DNA of 64,000 bases, from NCBI RefSeq assembly GCF_021206925.1, contig NZ_JAJPRF010000003.1, positions 124,001 to 188,000 on the forward strand, written 5' to 3'. The notes under the pieces are model-generated. The model was not told where the DNA came from. It saw nothing but the letters and a program-made list of their open reading frames with translations, and did not search any database. Of this stretch, positions 52,832 through 61,547 are shown one piece after another (within the stretch, counting starts at the first letter, position 1; every line of letters starts with the position of its first letter). Source of the DNA: Rhodoflexus caldus. GTDB lineage: Bacteria; Bacteroidota; Bacteroidia; Cytophagales; Thermoflexibacteraceae. The position numbers and the translations under genes were made by a program.

Positions 52832-52962
52832 GGTGTTGCAGCAGTTAAGCAGGGGTAAAAAGTATGTCTTCTAAAATGATGCCAATCGGGTTGCTAAATG
52901 GTACTAAATTACGCGCAGCGGCTTATTTATACAAATTATTTCGGGGATAAAAATCCTGATTA

Positions 52963-53868
52963 TCAGGCATCATCGGGGTCGGGTAGCATTTCAATATCGT
53001 GTATCAGCACTTTGCGTGCAATGGCTTGTCCGGTAGGTGTAGCCGCAAGGCCGCCGAGAGCAGTTTCTTTGTAGCGGGTTTCCATGCTTTGCCCTACTTC
53101 GCCAAGTACGCCGACACATTCATCTACGGGTATCACGGCATTGAAATTTGCTATTGCAATTTGTGCGGAAGAGTAGGCGATAGCTGCCGCACTTGCGTTG
53201 CGCACAATGCAGGGCATTTCTACCAGCCCGGCAATGGGGTCGCAAATCAGCCCAAGCATGCACTGGATGGTGATGGCTACGGCATTGAAAACTTGGTCAA
53301 TATCACTGCCGAGACTGTACACAATCGCACCTGCGCCCATGGCTGCTGCCGTGCCCGTTTCTGCCTGACAACCGCCTACTGCGCCCGCAATAGATGCGTT
53401 GCGCTCAATGATGAGGGCGATGCCTGCGGCTACCAGCATGGCTTCAATAATTTTTTCGTCGGAAAGATTGTGCAATTCTTGCAGGGTATATAAGATGCCG
53501 GGCAGTATGCCTGATGCGCCGGCCGTGGGTGCTGCTACGATACGCCCCATGCAGGCGTTTACTTCTTTGGCAGCCAATGCACGGGCAATCAGGCGCTGAA
53601 ATTCGGGTGAAAGTACGGTAACGGGGCTGTTATATACTTTTTTGCCGCCGTTTTGCACCATTCCCGAGCGCGAAGTCATGTCTTCGGTCAGCCCTGTTTC
53701 CACTGCATCGCGCATTACGCGGTAGGCGCGCATCAGCCCTTCGCGAATATCGGATTCGGTAGCGCCTTTTTGGGCGATTTCATAGCCTATAACCGGCTCA
53801 AAAAGCGGTTTGCCTGTTGCAAGGCAATACTCTTTCCAGCTTTTAAAATCGTCAAACAGGATGCTCAT
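52963..53868 (-). CDS. sdaAA: L-serine dehydratase, alpha (catalytic) subunit
   Basis: 301 residues of the iron-sulfur-dependent L-serine ammonia-lyase family, which converts serine to pyruvate and ammonia. The cluster cysteines are in 'GAVGGCQAETGTAAAMG', 'MLGLICDPIAGLVEMPC', which hold three conserved Cys. The length fits a separate alpha subunit; the beta (ACT-containing) part is not fused and not nearby. It begins six bases after the GT39 stop, so it is co-transcribed with it, although the functions seem unrelated. Confidence 0.9.
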   Translation of the reverse strand: MSILFDDFKSWKEYCLATGKPLFEPVIGYEIAQKGATESDIREGLMRAYRVMRDAVETGLTEDMTSRSGMVQNGGKKVYNSPVTVLSPEFQRLIARALAAKEVNACMGRIVAAPTAGASGILPGILYTLQELHNLSDEKIIEAMLVAAGIALIIERNASIAGAVGGCQAETGTAAAMGAGAIVYSLGSDIDQVFNAVAITIQCMLGLICDPIAGLVEMPCIVRNASAAAIAYSSAQIAIANFNAVIPVDECVGVLGEVGQSMETRYKETALGGLAATPTGQAIARKVLIHDIEMLPDPDDA

Positions 53869-53874
53869 GGTTGC

Positions 53875-55548
53875 TTATTGTTTTTTCACTTCTGCCAAAA
53901 ATACGCGTTGTGTTACAGTATGCCTTGTTTGCGGGTTTAAAAATTCGGGTGTCAGCATGGAAACATGGTATTTTTCAAACGTTTGCAGCGGGCGCACTTT
54001 TACGGGCAACTGTTGCAACTCCCGCATCCCCAATGTGTCGGTGTAAACGTAGCAACTGCCGCCATTGAGTTGAGCGATAACTTCTTCTGCGCTTTTCAGT
54101 TTTGGCACAACATGCTGTACTTTAAAGTCGAGCGAGTGCATAAATAGTTCCTGATGATTGTCGGTCAGGCGTGAAAGTGCCCAAAGCCGATTGACGGGGA
54201 TGTTGTTTTGCAGCACGTAATTGCCCACGGCGCTGCCTCCTTGGTAGTGGAAAAGTTCGGGATATACCTGTATGTTCAGCGTGGCGCACAGGGTGATAAT
54301 GCCTGTTACAGATGGCCCTAATAAGCTCTGCATGACCGTTTGCGGACTGAAAGAGAACAGCGACCACAGGAAAAACAACAGTGCCCAGCCACTCCAAAAC
54401 CACCATTCGCGGGTAGGGGTTGCCCAAAAAACCAGCAACAGTGCCGCTACGCAAAGCAGAAATCCCAGCAGCGACTGTACAAAGCGCATGACTTTAAATT
54501 CGGCCTGTGCAGCGTGAGCCATCAGATAGTCGGCATAAACACCTGTGAGTACGGCCCCGAGCGGAAATACAACGAACGTGTAGTGCGGCAACTGGTAGCG
54601 CGACAGAGATAGAGCAAAGAAAGGAAGCAGAAAGCCGCCCAATGAAATCACCTCAACAGCCTGCCTGCGCGCTAATTGGCGGAAGTGGAACACGAGCGCC
54701 GCAACAAAGAGGATAACCCACGGCAGAAAACTCCATAAAAAATTTTGTGCCTGAAAGAAGATATCCACATCGTTTACCCACTCGTTTTCACCTGTGATGC
54801 GCCCGAAACTTTGTTTCCAGAAATAGAAATAAGGCCCTTCCATGCCGTATTGGGCATACAATCCCCAAACCATGGGCGCGAGCATAGCCGCAACAATGAG
54901 CAGGAGTAGCAGCCACTGCGGGCGGAAGAAGTCAGACCATCGGCGTTGATAGACAAACTGCGTAGCAAATGCCAGCACAGGTACGGCAAGGCCAATCGGC
55001 CCTTTGGCAAGCAGCGCACAACCCAGCCCAAATCCGCCGCCGAGCAGGTAAAACCAACCGCCTTTTTTGCCGGATGCTTGCAATGCCAGCCATTCGCTGA
55101 TTTGCCAGATGCTGAAAATAACCCATCCGGTGAGCATGGTGTCAGTTCGCACATCGCGGTGTATGAGGAAAAAGGCCATTGAAGAGGCAATGATTAACGC
55201 AGCACTGTAAGCCGCGCGGCGATTGTAGTACAGCAAAGCAAACCGATAGGTAGCGTATACCCCCAGCAAGGAAACCAGAATGGGAATAAGCCTGTAAGTA
55301 AAGTTGCTGACTCCCAACAGTTTGAACGTTAGTGCAGCCAGCCAGAAAAGCAGCGGCGGTTTGTCTAAGTAGTTCTCGCCTCTGTCTTTTATTTGCAGCC
55401 ATTCTCCCGTTTCGGCTATTTCCCGCGAGATAGCGGCATATTGGGCTTCATCAATATCCATCACTTCCAAAAAAGCGCCGGCAGCATACACGAGCGCAAT
55501 TGCAATAAACGGAATCCGGCTATCGGTCAGAATGTTATTTTTCATCAT
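53875..55548 (-). CDS. GT39-family membrane mannosyl/aminoarabinosyl-type glycosyltransferase
   Basis: 557 residues from the ATG at 55548. The GT-C fold shows about 11-12 membrane helices, with the acidic pair of the first periplasmic loop in 'MDIDEAQYAAISREIAETGEWL' (D33, E34), followed by 'ENYLDKPPLLFW', typical of ArnT/PMT-like enzymes. These transfer a sugar from a lipid-phosphate donor to lipid A or protein in the periplasm; the substrate is unknown. A C-terminal soluble domain follows the last helix. The start overlaps the end of the Hpt gene by 14 bases. Confidence 0.88.
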   Translation of the reverse strand: MMKNNILTDSRIPFIAIALVYAAGAFLEVMDIDEAQYAAISREIAETGEWLQIKDRGENYLDKPPLLFWLAALTFKLLGVSNFTYRLIPILVSLLGVYATYRFALLYYNRRAAYSAALIIASSMAFFLIHRDVRTDTMLTGWVIFSIWQISEWLALQASGKKGGWFYLLGGGFGLGCALLAKGPIGLAVPVLAFATQFVYQRRWSDFFRPQWLLLLLIVAAMLAPMVWGLYAQYGMEGPYFYFWKQSFGRITGENEWVNDVDIFFQAQNFLWSFLPWVILFVAALVFHFRQLARRQAVEVISLGGFLLPFFALSLSRYQLPHYTFVVFPLGAVLTGVYADYLMAHAAQAEFKVMRFVQSLLGFLLCVAALLLVFWATPTREWWFWSGWALLFFLWSLFSFSPQTVMQSLLGPSVTGIITLCATLNIQVYPELFHYQGGSAVGNYVLQNNIPVNRLWALSRLTDNHQELFMHSLDFKVQHVVPKLKSAEEVIAQLNGGSCYVYTDTLGMRELQQLPVKVRPLQTFEKYHVSMLTPEFLNPQTRHTVTQRVFLAEVKKQ

Positions 55549-55873
55549 TGGCAGCTTGCTGAATTGCATTGCAAAGTAACGTTGCTTTTTGCTGAAAGGC
55601 CTGCAAAAGTTCGGCAGAAAGGCGGTCTGATTCGTTGATTAAATTTTCCGACAACTTTTGTAAGTCGTATGCTTGCAAGGCCTCCAAGTGCGGATGCAGT
55701 TTATGTTTGGCGCGTCTGGCTTGTTCTATGTCGCCGTTTTGCAGGGCTTCGGCAAACCGATTGAAATAATCTTGCAGTTCGCGTGCGGTCAGGTTCAGAA
55801 TATATTTCATAAATTTGACATCACCATTGGCCGACTCCCTGAAAAAGTCCAGATTGTATTCGTTCAAATCCAT
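55535..55873 (-). CDS. Histidine phosphotransfer (Hpt) domain protein
   Basis: 112-residue single-domain protein: a four-helix bundle with the phosphoacceptor helix 'ARRAKHKLHPHLEAL', H57, close to the AHKLKG consensus. It relays phosphoryl groups between a hybrid kinase and a response regulator. No hybrid kinase is near. It is divergent from the LytTR regulator with 29 bp between starts and overlaps the GT39 gene, suggesting shared control. Confidence 0.85.
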   Translation of the reverse strand: MDLNEYNLDFFRESANGDVKFMKYILNLTARELQDYFNRFAEALQNGDIEQARRAKHKLHPHLEALQAYDLQKLSENLINESDRLSAELLQAFQQKATLLCNAIQQAANDEK

Positions 55874-55902
55874 AGCAAAACGGGTTTAAGTTTTTTCTGA
55901 TT

Positions 55903-56592
55903 ATGCGCTGCCTGATAGTTGATGATGATAATATTACAGCCGAGATGATAGCGGAGTTTGCACGTCGGGAAAATATATTTTCCGAAGTAAGCACCTGTAA
56001 CCATCCGGTAACAGCCTTGTCAATCTTGGAAAAAGGCAATTACGACGTGCTCTTTCTGGACATAGAGATGCCCGATATGAGCGGCTTGGAATTATTGCAG
56101 GCACTCAATCAACCCGTGCTTTGCATTTTGATAACCTCTAAAACGGAACATGCCATTGAAGCCTTTGAGTACGGGGTGATTGATTATTTGGTTAAACCGG
56201 TGCGCTATCATCGCTTCCATGCTGCCATTCAAAAAATACAGGATTTTACGAAGTCGCGCCTAATTGCCGAACCGGATGACGACAACGTATTTATCAAGGC
56301 AGGCAGTCAGCAGTTTATCAAAATACAGTTGAGCAAAATTTTGTATTTAGAATCGCAGTCGGACTACGTCGTGTTTTATATGGAAGGCGGCCAGCAACAT
56401 ATGGTACTGGCCACCATGAAAGCAATGGCTTCTAAACTGCCTTCCAACTTTTTGCGGATTCACCGCTCCTATCTGGTTAATTACCACAAGATAGATACCG
56501 TAGAAGACGATTCGGTAACTATTCAGAAAAAGCACATTCCCCTGAGTGGCTCTTATAAGGCCATGCTTTTCAGGCACTTAAAGATGCTTTAA
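55903..56592 (+). CDS. LytTR-family response regulator
   Basis: 229 residues. Receiver domain (1-120) with acidic pocket D7-D9, phosphoacceptor D53 in 'FLDIEMPDMSG' and a conserved Lys in 'YLVKPVRYHRF'. The DNA-binding LytTR domain (about 125-229) has 'ILYLESQSDYVVFY' and 'FLRIHRSYLVNY'. Such regulators usually work with LytS-like kinases; here the divergent neighbour is an Hpt protein, so it may be the end of a phosphorelay. It overlaps the end of the convergent oxidoreductase gene by four bases. Confidence 0.93.
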   Translation: MRCLIVDDDNITAEMIAEFARRENIFSEVSTCNHPVTALSILEKGNYDVLFLDIEMPDMSGLELLQALNQPVLCILITSKTEHAIEAFEYGVIDYLVKPVRYHRFHAAIQKIQDFTKSRLIAEPDDDNVFIKAGSQQFIKIQLSKILYLESQSDYVVFYMEGGQQHMVLATMKAMASKLPSNFLRIHRSYLVNYHKIDTVEDDSVTIQKKHIPLSGSYKAMLFRHLKML

Positions 56593-57563
56593 TAGGTAGT
56601 TATCAAGATTTTGCCGCTTCGCCCTTCTTTTTCCGAATCGGTAACAGCCTGAACCGCATTTTCCAACGGATAAGTAGCCGCTACTTGCACCTTCAATGTG
56701 CCGTCGTGCAGCAGGGCGATAATTTCCTGTGCTGCCTTTTGGCGCACTTCGCGGGGAGCCGAACTGAGCCACTCGGTCAGCCAAAAACCCTGAATGGTCA
56801 ACCCTTTAAAAATCAGCAGCCCGTTGTTTACGGGTGTTTCTTTGAGGCTTAACATGCCATAGACAAACATCTTACCTTTGGCTTTCAGGCTACTAAGTGC
56901 CAGCGCCGATACGTCGCCGCCGGTAGCATCAAAGCAGCAGTCCGCCATGGCACCATTGGTAAGTTCTTTTACTCGCTTAGGCAAAAACTCTTTTTCCGTA
57001 TTGACTACCGCAGCAGCACCCAATGCGAGCAGTTGCTCGGTTTGGCTATCGCGGCGGACAGTGCAAATAACTTTAATGCCTTTGGCGGCCGCCATTTGAA
57101 TCACCAATTGTGCGAAAGTAGAGCCGCCGGCAGTCAGAATCAGCCATTGACCTTGCTGCAAGCCCGAATCGTGGAGCATAGCCCAAGCGGTAAACGGATT
57201 AACAAATATCTGTGCGCCCACTTCAAAAGGCATGGTTGGCGGCAGCGGGAAAATCGCTTTGGCAGAAACAACGGCGTATTCAGACCAAGCCCCGATGGTA
57301 GTAAAGGCCACCCGACTTCCAACGGGCAGGTTTACCCCTTCGCCAACGGCTTCTATGATGCCACAGCCTTCAAAGCCCGCACCCGAAGGCAGTTGCGGAC
57401 GAATGCCGTACATTCCTTGCACGAACATCACGTCAGACGGATTAACGGGGCTTGCCATTACTTTCACCAATACTTCGCCCGCGGCAGGTGTCGGTGTAGG
57501 AATTTCTTTCAGTTGCAGCACCTCTTCGGGGCGGCCTGCTTTTTCAAAAATGATGCTTTTCAT
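56589..57563 (-). CDS. Medium-chain dehydrogenase/reductase (quinone or enoyl reductase type)
   Basis: 324 residues from the ATG at 57563 (MKSIIFEKAGRPEEVL). A GroES-like N-terminal domain and a Rossmann domain with 'LILTAGGSTFAQLVIQMAAAKG' as the NAD(P) motif. The structural- and catalytic-zinc cysteines are absent, pointing to the NADPH:quinone reductase or trans-2-enoyl-CoA reductase branch rather than a zinc alcohol dehydrogenase. Function within this branch is not determined. Its promoter overlaps that of the divergent DUF885-like gene. Confidence 0.88.
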   Translation of the reverse strand: MKSIIFEKAGRPEEVLQLKEIPTPTPAAGEVLVKVMASPVNPSDVMFVQGMYGIRPQLPSGAGFEGCGIIEAVGEGVNLPVGSRVAFTTIGAWSEYAVVSAKAIFPLPPTMPFEVGAQIFVNPFTAWAMLHDSGLQQGQWLILTAGGSTFAQLVIQMAAAKGIKVICTVRRDSQTEQLLALGAAAVVNTEKEFLPKRVKELTNGAMADCCFDATGGDVSALALSSLKAKGKMFVYGMLSLKETPVNNGLLIFKGLTIQGFWLTEWLSSAPREVRQKAAQEIIALLHDGTLKVQVAATYPLENAVQAVTDSEKEGRSGKILITTY

Positions 57564-57615
57564 GCGGTTTGAACGTTTATAACAGAGAGTTGCCACGATT
57601 GCGGCTCATATCGGA

Positions 57616-57645
57616 CAAAGGTATTAATTTGCATAGGTTTGCAAA
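57616..57645 (-). promoter_or_regulatory. Promoter of the oxidoreductase gene
   Basis: On the minus strand TTTG (complement of 57642-57645), an 18-base spacer and TACCTTTG (complement of 57616-57623), a full match to the Bacteroidota -33/-7 consensus, 52 bases before the ATG at 57563. A plus-strand TAGGTTTG box (57634-57641) for the divergent gene lies within the spacer, so the two promoters overlap and could exclude each other. Confidence 0.55.
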
Positions 57646-57657
57646 ACCAATTTGTTT

Positions 57658-59451
57658 ATGTCCGTACTGAAATGGTTGCTGAAAATACTATTGCTGGCCG
57701 CTGCTTTTTGGCTGCTGTGGTACATCAGCGTATTTTGGTATAAGCCTTTTTCGGTAGAAGATTTCTATGAGCGCATTGCCACGCGCTACTTGCTGCCCCG
57801 CGAAGCATGGCAAACAGGCGCGCTCACCTACGATAAGGCAGGTCGGCTGGCACTTTTCTTGAAACCCGGCACGGCTGCCCCCTTGCGCGAGTGGGAAATT
57901 CGGACGGCAGACTTGGCGGCAGACCTGGTTGTTTTGCAAAGCTATCGGCGTGAAGAGCAAAATGCAGGGCAGTTACTTTCTACCGATGCGCTCGCTTGGC
58001 AAATGCAGCAACTGATAGAGGCCGATACCTGTTTAGACGTTGTGCATCCGTTCAATCCTTTTTCGGGGATACACCTGCTTTTTACGGAGCGATTGCTGCT
58101 TGCACAAGCCCCTAAAAATGCCATAGAAACCTCCGAATATCTGGAAATACTGGCTGCTTTCAGCGCCATAACCGCACAAGCCCTGAAAACGGCTTTTCGG
58201 TTAGACTCCCGCTGCGGCAGGCCGTTGCCTTGTTTTGCTGCGGCTGCATCAAAAAAACAACTGGCGCGCTTTCTGGCCGTTAAGCCTGTTTCTAACCCGC
58301 TCTACCTGCAATTTAGGAAACATCTGGCACGCTTAGAGACAGGCCGAGATACGAAGCAAGAACTTGACTCCGAAGCATTGCTGCTGTTGGAAACATCGGT
58401 TTACCCTGCTTTTCAAGCCATTTACAACTACTTGGACAAATATGATTGCAGCAGTTCTCTGCCGCCCATGCGCGCTATAACCGATACAGTACAGTACCAC
58501 AAAATATTTCAGCGGTTTGCCAACAAATCCATTCATCCGCAGGCACTTTTTCGCTATGCCGAAAGTATTACCGATAGCCTCAAAGAAGCGCTTGTGCAGT
58601 CGCTTAACAGTACAAAGAACAATTGGCAGACGGCGTATAGAAAACTGAACAACACCTACCACGCAGAACAATTGCAAAACAATCCGGCGAAAGCCTCTTT
58701 GGTAGCGGCGCTGCAAGAAGCCTGCTACTATTTAGACACAACCGCGCTGTATCTTTTTGAAACCATCCCACCGGCAAACTATCATCCTTACCGAATGCCC
58801 GTAGTGCTGGAAGACTTTATTCCTACGGGGCGGCTGCATCCTACCGAGCCGCAAATCCTGCTGAATCCTTCCGACAGCACACAGATTCCTCCCGTAGAGG
58901 TAATGGCTTTTGCTGCCTTAGAAATTGTACCCGGCAGGCTGATGCAAAGGCAGTATCAGCGCTTGCAAAATAAGTTACCGACTTTTCGCCGTTATTGGGA
59001 AGAACCCGTATTTACCAACGGTTGGAGCAGCTACATAGCCGTTGTGATGTCCGAGGAAAATATTTTTGAAAATCCGGCGCATCGCAGCGGCCTGATTCAT
59101 CAGCAGCTTGTGCGGTCTGCTGTTGCGGTGGCAGACATGGGCATGCACCTTTACGGATGGAGCTATGCTCAGGCGGTAGCCTACCTTGCCACTCATACGG
59201 CGCTGCCGATTGTTGAAATCAATAAAAGGCTGTACCGAGTGCTGCTTTTTCCGGCATACAGTTGCACCTATCTGATGGGTTGCAGGCAGTTGATGCGCCT
59301 TCGCCAACAGGCACAGCAGGAACTCGGCGAACTGTTTGATATCCGTCAGTTTCATCATCAGGTACTTGCTGCGGGGGCTTTGCCGCTCCACCTGACGGAT
59401 AGGGTGGTTAAATCTTATATTGCATCTACAAAACATCAGCAAAATGATTAG
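57658..59451 (+). CDS. DUF885-like membrane-anchored pseudo-peptidase
   Basis: 597 residues with one N-terminal membrane helix (about 8-28). The C-terminal third matches DUF885 (M2/M32-like, helical metallopeptidase fold): 'FTNGWSSYIA', 'AVADMGMHLYGWSYAQAVAYL' and 'ELGELFDIRQFHHQVLAAGALPL'. But where the family has HExxPGH, this protein reads L421-E-I-V-P-G-R427; both metal-binding His are lost, as is the Glu of the 'GWxxYxE' motif. It probably cannot bind zinc and may be a binding or regulatory protein. The ATG at 57658 is chosen over the TTG two codons upstream. It overlaps the serine hydrolase gene by eight bases. Confidence 0.75.
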   Translation: MSVLKWLLKILLLAAAFWLLWYISVFWYKPFSVEDFYERIATRYLLPREAWQTGALTYDKAGRLALFLKPGTAAPLREWEIRTADLAADLVVLQSYRREEQNAGQLLSTDALAWQMQQLIEADTCLDVVHPFNPFSGIHLLFTERLLLAQAPKNAIETSEYLEILAAFSAITAQALKTAFRLDSRCGRPLPCFAAAASKKQLARFLAVKPVSNPLYLQFRKHLARLETGRDTKQELDSEALLLLETSVYPAFQAIYNYLDKYDCSSSLPPMRAITDTVQYHKIFQRFANKSIHPQALFRYAESITDSLKEALVQSLNSTKNNWQTAYRKLNNTYHAEQLQNNPAKASLVAALQEACYYLDTTALYLFETIPPANYHPYRMPVVLEDFIPTGRLHPTEPQILLNPSDSTQIPPVEVMAFAALEIVPGRLMQRQYQRLQNKLPTFRRYWEEPVFTNGWSSYIAVVMSEENIFENPAHRSGLIHQQLVRSAVAVADMGMHLYGWSYAQAVAYLATHTALPIVEINKRLYRVLLFPAYSCTYLMGCRQLMRLRQQAQQELGELFDIRQFHHQVLAAGALPLHLTDRVVKSYIASTKHQQND

Positions 59452-60781
59452 AGTTGTTCAATGCCTGCTCATATGCAGTGCGTTAGCAGGGTTAGGATGT
59501 AACCCCGGTGCTAAAACCACAACAGATAATACCGCGTCCAATGGGCCCGCTACCGTTGTGGCGAGCACCGGAACCACGCTGGAACGGCAACTGCTGGCTG
59601 CCTCGCCTGCCGACCAAGCCGGAATGCTTTCTCGTCGGCTTATCTACATTGACACGCTGGTGCAACAATACGTAGATAAGCAAGCCATCCCCGGAGCGGT
59701 TTGCCTGATTGCCCGCAAAGGAAAAATTGTTTATCACAAAGCCTTCGGCTACCGCGATGTGGCCTCACAAACGCCAATGGATAAAGATGATATTTTTCGC
59801 ATCATGTCCATGAGCAAGGCCATTACTTCGGTGGCCGTGATGATGCTTTACGAAGAAGGTCGCTTTTTATTGGATGACCCTGTGTCGGACTTTATCCCCG
59901 AATTTAAGAACCCCAAAGTATTGAAGCGGCTCATTCTCAATAAGCGAGATACTTCCTTTGTGGCTGTTCCTGCCAAAAAAGAAATTACGATTCGTCATTT
60001 GCTGACCCACACTGCCGGCATACCCTATTTGCACCCTTTGCAACTGAAAGCCCGCATACCGCAATTTCACAGCACACAGCCGCTTACGCTGTCGCAAACC
60101 ATCCCGAAATTGGCACAGTTGCCGCTGCTCCACGAACCGGGCGAAAAATTTACCTACGGCCTGAATACCGACGTGTTGGGTTATCTGGTGGAAAAAGTAT
60201 CGGGAATGAGCTTGGCTGAGTTTTTCAGTAGGCGCATTTTTAAGCCGCTTGGAATGGATGACACGTTTTTTTATGTACCACAGGAGAAGCAGAACCGTTT
60301 GGTAACGCTCTACGAAGAAGGCAAAGACGGAAAAGTGATTCCACATACGCAGCCCGCCGCCTATGCGGACTATGCAACCAAGGGCGCGCAGACTTATTAC
60401 AGCGGTGGCGCGGGGCTTTGCAGCACCGTTGTCGACTATGCCAAGTTTATGCAAATGCTCCTCAACGGCGGCCGCTACAACGGTGCGCAGATACTCAGCC
60501 GCAAAACCATTGAAATCATGGTAAAAAACCAAATTGGCGAACTGACCACTTGGAACGGAACCAAGTTCGGATTGGGTTTTGAACTGTCCGATGCGCGTCA
60601 GGCCGCCCTGATGCCCGGTTCGGAGGAAATTTATCGCTGGGGCGGCATGTATTTTACCGATTACTGGATTGACCCCAAGGAAGAACTCATCGCCTTGTTT
60701 TTTACGCAAGTGTGGCCTTCCAAACATCTGTTTTTGAGCAAGCGCTTTCAGGTACTGACCTATCAGGCAATTGTGGACTGA
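59444..60781 (+). CDS. Serine beta-lactamase-like hydrolase lipoprotein
   Basis: 445 residues from the ATG at 59444, giving a lipoprotein signal (AGLGC, C19). The mature part is a class C beta-lactamase/DD-peptidase fold: nucleophile motif S122-M-S-K125, the second motif 'YGLNTD' (Tyr-x-Asn) and a C-terminal 'IYRWGGMYFTDYWID', where the usual KTG box is HxG or WGG-like, as in esterase-type members. Likely an esterase or peptidase rather than a resistance enzyme. It is translationally coupled to the DUF885-like gene and overlaps the convergent patatin gene by 19 bases. Confidence 0.9.
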   Translation: MIRVVQCLLICSALAGLGCNPGAKTTTDNTASNGPATVVASTGTTLERQLLAASPADQAGMLSRRLIYIDTLVQQYVDKQAIPGAVCLIARKGKIVYHKAFGYRDVASQTPMDKDDIFRIMSMSKAITSVAVMMLYEEGRFLLDDPVSDFIPEFKNPKVLKRLILNKRDTSFVAVPAKKEITIRHLLTHTAGIPYLHPLQLKARIPQFHSTQPLTLSQTIPKLAQLPLLHEPGEKFTYGLNTDVLGYLVEKVSGMSLAEFFSRRIFKPLGMDDTFFYVPQEKQNRLVTLYEEGKDGKVIPHTQPAAYADYATKGAQTYYSGGAGLCSTVVDYAKFMQMLLNGGRYNGAQILSRKTIEIMVKNQIGELTTWNGTKFGLGFELSDARQAALMPGSEEIYRWGGMYFTDYWIDPKEELIALFFTQVWPSKHLFLSKRFQVLTYQAIVD

Positions 60782-61542
60782 TGCCCTGACAAAGCCGCTG
60801 CAAGTACTTCCCGAGTGTACCGATAGCCGATGTCAAAAATTTCTTTTGCCTTTGCCACGTCAAAAACCTTATAGGCGGCCATTTCGGGCGGCTCTATGAA
60901 CAAGTGGCACAACGATTTGCGCGATTCTATATTGGCATTGATGACCAAATGGAACGTGCGCTCAATGACTTGTTTCATATTGTTCACCTTCAATTCACTG
61001 ACGGCATTGGAGTGGATGCCGATAATGTAGTCGCAGCGGCCAACCAATGGCTCGGCAGGCAGGTTGTTCAAAATGCCGCCGTCAATATAAAATCTGCCGC
61101 CGATTTCTACGGGTGCGAACAAAAACGGAATGCAGGAGGCCGCCTGTATGGGTTTTATCAGTTCGCCGCTGTTGAAATACACAATTTCTCCACGCTCAAT
61201 ATCGGTAGCATTGACAAACAGCGGGATTTTCAGGCTTTCAAAACTGTCTTCGGCAAGAAACAGGCGAAATGCCTCTGCTGTTTTCTCCATTCGCAAGATG
61301 CCCGTCAGGTTGCTTGCAGGTTTGAAATAGCGCAGGATGTTGGTTTTCGTAATAAAATCGAGCATTTCAGTAGGGCTCTGCCCGGCAGCATAGAGTGCCC
61401 CTACAATTGCTCCGGCACTGGTTCCTGAAATAAAACGGGGCTGAATCCCCATTTCGTTAATTGCCTGCAAAGCTCCCAGATGCGAAATACCGCGAGCACC
61501 ACCGCCCGAAAGTACAATGCCTATATTTTCAGGAATGTTCAT
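60763..61542 (-). CDS. Patatin-like phospholipase
   Basis: 259 residues from the ATG at 61542. The glycine-rich oxyanion loop is 'LSGGGARG' (11-18), the nucleophile S42 is in GTSAG, and the catalytic Asp is in 'YIDGGILNNLP'. Single-domain, no signal peptide, as in RssA-type bacterial patatins. It hydrolyses acyl esters of lipids by a Ser-Asp dyad. The ATG choice is supported by a promoter box five bases upstream. Confidence 0.93.
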   Translation of the reverse strand: MNIPENIGIVLSGGGARGISHLGALQAINEMGIQPRFISGTSAGAIVGALYAAGQSPTEMLDFITKTNILRYFKPASNLTGILRMEKTAEAFRLFLAEDSFESLKIPLFVNATDIERGEIVYFNSGELIKPIQAASCIPFLFAPVEIGGRFYIDGGILNNLPAEPLVGRCDYIIGIHSNAVSELKVNNMKQVIERTFHLVINANIESRKSLCHLFIEPPEMAAYKVFDVAKAKEIFDIGYRYTREVLAAALSGHQSTIA

Positions 61543-61547
61543 GAGAA

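Noticed and set aside
59867-60727. 286-codon frame antisense to the serine hydrolase
   Set aside because: Fully within a well-supported gene with SxxK and YxN motifs; no independent evidence.
59444-60781. Antibiotic-resistance beta-lactamase
   Set aside because: SxxK is present, but the usual KTG box is replaced and the family is mostly esterases and peptidases; there is no resistance context.
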